Below, one piece after another: positions 61,379 to 64,000 of a DNA stretch of 64,000 bases (its first letter is position 1; each line of letters begins with the position of its first letter). The DNA lies in contig OZ245773.1 of NCBI GenBank assembly GCA_965227645.1, positions 3,658,001-3,722,000 of the forward strand. Direction: 5' to 3'. This DNA is from Flavimaribacter sp024343425. GTDB taxonomy: Bacteria > Pseudomonadota > Alphaproteobacteria > Rhizobiales > Rhizobiaceae. The notes under the pieces were generated by a model. That model saw nothing but the letters and a program-made list of their open reading frames with translations. It had not been told where the DNA came from and ran no database searches. Made by a program: the position numbers and the translations under genes.

Positions 61379-62080
61379 ATGGCTGAGGTGGTCAGGGCCA
61401 AGAGAAGAGGCCGCACCAAACTGCAGGCTCCGAGCCTGGAGCCGGTAGATCCCACCGCCGAGGAATCGGTTGAGAAGCAGGTCTATCGGCGAATCCGGCA
61501 TGGCCTGATGACCGGTCTCATTGCGCCGGAATCCACCATGACGGGCCGTTCACTCGCCGAACAGCTGCAGGTCAGCGTGCAACCCGTACGAGATGCTCTG
61601 AAGCGTCTCGAGGCGGACGACATCCTCGAGGGACGCTCCAAGAGCGGCTTCTACCTTCGCCCGATGACCGGTGAAAAATACTGGGAAATCACCGAAATCA
61701 GAGTTCGGCTGGAAGGGCTCGCGGGCCGGCAGGCCGCCGGAAAGGTCGATCCTGCGACCATCGAGAAATTACACGAGATCAACACGAGGATGAGCGGCGA
61801 TACGGCCGAGGGGTTTTATCTGAAACAGAACTTCGACTTCCATTTCCTGATCTATTCCCGGTCGGAGATGCCCGCGCTGCTTGCAATCATTGAAAACCTC
61901 TGGGTCCGCATAGGCCCAATTCTGAATTACCACCCCCACGACTTCAATCATCAGGAAACGCTTCGCAAACACAATGCGATCATTGAGGCTCTGGAGAGAC
62001 ACGACGGAGAGGCCACGGAAAAGGCGATCGCCCACGATCTCGTCACGGCGGCAGAATTGATCGTTGAAAGTCTCGACTAG
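61379..62080 (+). CDS. GntR-family regulator (FCD-like domain)
   Basis: About 233 residues. After a basic tail (VRAKRRGRTKL) comes a winged helix-turn-helix at about residues 33-95 (SLAEQLQVSVQPVRDALKRL). A helical FCD-like ligand domain follows, with FDFHFLIYSRSEMPALLAII and a C-terminal AIAHDLVTAAEL. The start chosen is the ATG at 61379 with AGGAGG nine bases upstream; the frame extends to 61319 without a ribosome site. It is divergent from operon E and convergent with the dehydrogenase gene at 62077, whose stop codon it overlaps. It probably controls operon E in response to the imported acid. Confidence 0.88.
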   Translation: MAEVVRAKRRGRTKLQAPSLEPVDPTAEESVEKQVYRRIRHGLMTGLIAPESTMTGRSLAEQLQVSVQPVRDALKRLEADDILEGRSKSGFYLRPMTGEKYWEITEIRVRLEGLAGRQAAGKVDPATIEKLHEINTRMSGDTAEGFYLKQNFDFHFLIYSRSEMPALLAIIENLWVRIGPILNYHPHDFNHQETLRKHNAIIEALERHDGEATEKAIAHDLVTAAELIVESLD

Positions 62081-63126
62081 GCCGCTTGCCGTTTGGCGAA
62101 GATGACGTCGCGCGCCATCTGGTCGGCTATGAGAAAACCGGGATCTCCCGTTGCCTCGACCCGACGCAGGATATCGACCGTTCTGTCGTGGATCGCGTCG
62201 ATCAGTTCCATCATCTCCTCGAGACTGCGATCGCGAAAATATTCGGTCGCCACAGCGATGATGCCGCCCGCATTGATGACGTAATCCGGCGCGTAGGCGA
62301 TTCCGCGTTCTTGTAGATTGTAGCCCGCGCGCTCCGTAAGGAGCTGGTTGTTGGCTCCGCCTGCAACGGCGCGCGCCCGCATGTTTTCCGCAACAAATTC
62401 CGTCACCGCCCCGCCGCGCGCGCAGGGCGCCAGAATGTCAGTTTCTGCGAGTAGAATTTCTTCGTGATGACGCGGTTCTGCTTGATACGTATCGCAAATT
62501 CGATCCACGTTATCCTGGTCGATGTCGGCAACCAGCAGCTCCGCGCCCTGCTCCGAAAGTTCCCGGCAGAGATTTCCACCAACGCCGCCGAGCCCCTGCA
62601 CCGCCACTTTCAAACCGTCGAGGTCTGCTCTTTCGAATACCTGATGCGCCACGGCCTCAATACCCCGACGTATGCCGTACGCGGTAAAGGGCGACGGATC
62701 GCCGCCGACGCCGTCTTCCGGAGAAAGACCGGATACATAGTCGGTTCGTTTCGCCACGACATGCATGTCGGCAGGCCCTATTCCCACATCCTCGGCGGTG
62801 ATATAGCGACCGCCCAGCATCTCGACGCATTCGCCGAAAGCCAACAACAAGCTCTCGCGTGCGTCGTCCGGGACAGGTCCCAGAATGACGCTCTTTCCTC
62901 CGCCTAACTTCAGACCGGCGAGCGCATTCTTGTAGGACATCCCTTTCGACAGCTTCAAGGCGTCAGTCAGCGCCTCGTGCGCTGACTCATAGCTCCAGAG
63001 CCGACATCCGCCCGCGGACGGACCCATAACGGTCGAGTGGATCGCAATGATGGCTTTCAGACCCGAATCCTGGTCATGGACGTGCAACACTTTCTCATGT
63101 GCGTCAAAGGCATCGTTGTCGAACAT
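62077..63126 (-). CDS. Leucine/phenylalanine-type amino acid dehydrogenase
   Basis: A 349-residue member of the Glu/Leu/Phe/Val dehydrogenase family. The catalytic lysines are in LSKGMSYKNALAGLKLGGGKSVI, the Rossmann motif is VAVQGLGGVGGNLCRELSEQG, and AGGANNQL and DYVINAGGIIAVATEY complete the fold. Length fits leucine dehydrogenase. It deaminates an amino acid with NAD, recycling the amino group moved by the aminotransferase of operon E, or degrading an amino acid substrate itself. It is not in the operon E run but is separated from it by the GntR gene, and it may form a unit with the thioesterase gene upstream. Confidence 0.92.
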   Translation of the reverse strand: MFDNDAFDAHEKVLHVHDQDSGLKAIIAIHSTVMGPSAGGCRLWSYESAHEALTDALKLSKGMSYKNALAGLKLGGGKSVILGPVPDDARESLLLAFGECVEMLGGRYITAEDVGIGPADMHVVAKRTDYVSGLSPEDGVGGDPSPFTAYGIRRGIEAVAHQVFERADLDGLKVAVQGLGGVGGNLCRELSEQGAELLVADIDQDNVDRICDTYQAEPRHHEEILLAETDILAPCARGGAVTEFVAENMRARAVAGGANNQLLTERAGYNLQERGIAYAPDYVINAGGIIAVATEYFRDRSLEEMMELIDAIHDRTVDILRRVEATGDPGFLIADQMARDVIFAKRQAA

Positions 63127-63179
63127 TGCTGCTCTCGCTGATCTGTCTGTTCCGGCCCGCTGTTTCCTGCGAGACCGTC

Positions 63180-63596
63180 TTAGTCGTCACCCATCAACTG
63201 TTCGATCCGTTCGCGAATGGAAGGCACGACTTCCATGGCCGCGCGTTTCTTGAGATCGAACTGAACCGTCACGGATTCCATCTCGGCGGCAATGTCGCCT
63301 GTCGTAGCGTTATGCATCACAAACATGTTCGTCAGCGATTTGGTCCCCACCTTCACCACACGTCCGGTCACGAGTGTGAGAGCGCCGGCGGACAGTTCCG
63401 CCTTATAGGTAACGGATGTGCGCACATCGGCCAGTCCGACGCCGGATTGGAGCTGCTCTTCGCCGAAGCCGATTGTACTGAAAAGATGGTAGGAAGCATC
63501 ATCGAACATGGCCATGTAATGCCGCGTCGTCAGGTGTCCCATGACATCGCACAACCACGGATGGACCACGCCCCTGTAGCATTCGATTGGTTTCAT
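63180..63596 (-). CDS. Hot-dog fold acyl-CoA thioesterase (4HBT family)
   Basis: A 138-residue thioesterase. The catalytic Asp is in WLCDVMGHLTTRHYMAMFDD, the usual D-x-x-G-H motif of the 4-hydroxybenzoyl-CoA thioesterase family, and VRTSVTYKAELSAGALTLVTG with VQFDLKKRAAMEV completes the fold. The ATG at 63596 gives the family start. Known carnitine degradation uses a similar enzyme (betainyl-CoA thioesterase) next to a 3-hydroxyacid dehydrogenase and a BKACE enzyme; all three occur here. It follows the damaged TRAP gene and precedes the leucine-type dehydrogenase. Confidence 0.88.
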   Translation of the reverse strand: MKPIECYRGVVHPWLCDVMGHLTTRHYMAMFDDASYHLFSTIGFGEEQLQSGVGLADVRTSVTYKAELSAGALTLVTGRVVKVGTKSLTNMFVMHNATTGDIAAEMESVTVQFDLKKRAAMEVVPSIRERIEQLMGDD

Positions 63597-63613
63597 CGTT
63601 CGATCCCGTATGT

Positions 63614-64000
63614 TCAGTTCATTTGAGACGGTAGCCAGAGCGCGAGACCCGGCCACAGGAAAAGCATCGCGACATTCAGTGCGATGAGCAGAACGAACGG
63701 CGCGGCGCCACGGAAGATTTCGCCTATCGGAACCGATGTTGCAACCCGTCTGAGCACGAACACATTCAGACCGACGGGAGGCGTAATCAGCGCTAACTCG
63801 ATCATCATGGTGATGAATATGCCGAACCAGACCTTGTCGACGCCCAGCGCAACAATCACGGGAATAACGAAGGGAAGCGTCAGGATAAGCATGCTGCCTG
63901 CGCCGTATTCCTTGAACGCAAGCTCTCCGCCTGTCGCCGTGGAGACATTCTCCAGAGCCTGTCGCCAGATCGGCGGGACGATGGACGCCGGCGGAGCCGG
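63614..64000 (-). pseudogene. DctP-DctM chimera: TRAP locus with an internal deletion (partial)
   Basis: The frame is open to the right edge. Residues translated from 63614-63892 are a DctM C-terminus (LTLPFVIPVIVALGVDKVWFGIF, ITPPVGLNVFVLRRVATS, then AMLFLWPGLALWLPSQMN). The 36 codons before that are not hydrophobic. They read IVPPIWRQALENVSTATGGE then LAFKEYGAGSM, which resembles the N-terminal part of a TRAP binding protein (DctP). DctP normally precedes DctQ and DctM. The simplest reading is that a deletion joined early dctP in frame to late dctM, removing dctQ and most of both partners. The break lies near 63890. Such a protein could not transport. The part beyond 64000 is not visible. 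Confidence 0.6.

Noticed and set aside
1..64000. CRISPR arrays, rRNA, tRNA and riboswitches
   Set aside because: Scanned by eye for regularly spaced repeats, tRNA cloverleaf features and conserved RNA motifs; none was convincing.

Overview
The window looks like an accessory catabolic region of an alphaproteobacterium of the Hyphomicrobiales (Rhizobiales) type. The grounds are the mix of tripartite tricarboxylate (TTT), TRAP, sugar-ABC and Liv-type ABC importers with LacI and GntR regulators, the IS21/IS481/IS3/IS30/IS701/IS630 debris related to rhizobial elements, and a tyrosine recombinase. No rRNA, tRNA, CRISPR array or replication gene was seen. Assignments come from reading protein sequence and motifs; no database search was possible.

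Layout. (A) 1-8.6 kb: the start of an exported Tat-type protein, a GntR/FCD regulator, IS21 and IS481 remnants, then a TctABC importer with a two-subunit aconitase-type hydro-lyase, a divergent LacI regulator and a BKACE beta-keto acid cleavage enzyme. Three LacI-type operators tie the two promoters together. (B) 9.4-14.4 kb: LacI regulator, DUF1028 protein and TctC on the minus strand, facing TctB-TctA on the plus strand, with a GntR-box-like operator between. (C) 14.9-28.5 kb: a divergent cluster. The minus strand carries a ribose-type ABC importer (one permease fused to a periplasmic TPR plus beta domain), enoyl-CoA hydratase, type III CoA-transferase and aldehyde dehydrogenase. The plus strand carries a GMC oxidoreductase, LacI regulator, DUF1349 protein and a GH88 unsaturated glucuronyl hydrolase. 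A palindromic operator lies between.

(D) 28.7-40.8 kb: nested IS3/IS30 remnants, then a LacI-controlled operon with a maltose-type ABC importer, short-chain dehydrogenase, creatininase-family and phosphotriesterase-family hydrolases, FGGY kinase and an unusual RidA-KDPGal aldolase fusion. (IS zone) 41.1-45.8 kb: IS701 remnant, tyrosine recombinase, a membrane-protein remnant cut by an intact IS630 transposase gene, and a DUF2188 protein. (E) 45.9-61.3 kb: a minus-strand operon of about 14 genes: SDR, lambda-crystallin-type 3-hydroxyacid dehydrogenase, BKACE, TRAP DctPQM, class III aminotransferase, HyuA/HyuB and a Liv-type ABC importer. It faces a GntR regulator; leucine-type dehydrogenase, a hot-dog thioesterase and a damaged TRAP locus follow.

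Together the genes are a set of import-and-degrade modules, each with its own regulator, for carboxylic acids (A, B), uronide-type conjugates (C), a sugar or sugar acid (D) and beta-hydroxy/beta-amino acids or hydantoin/lactam-like compounds (E). The substrates are inferred, not proven. The most unusual items are the permease-TPR fusion, the RidA-aldolase fusion, the glucuronidase/GMC/acyl-CoA enzyme mix in C, and the apparent in-frame DctP-DctM deletion fusion at the right edge.
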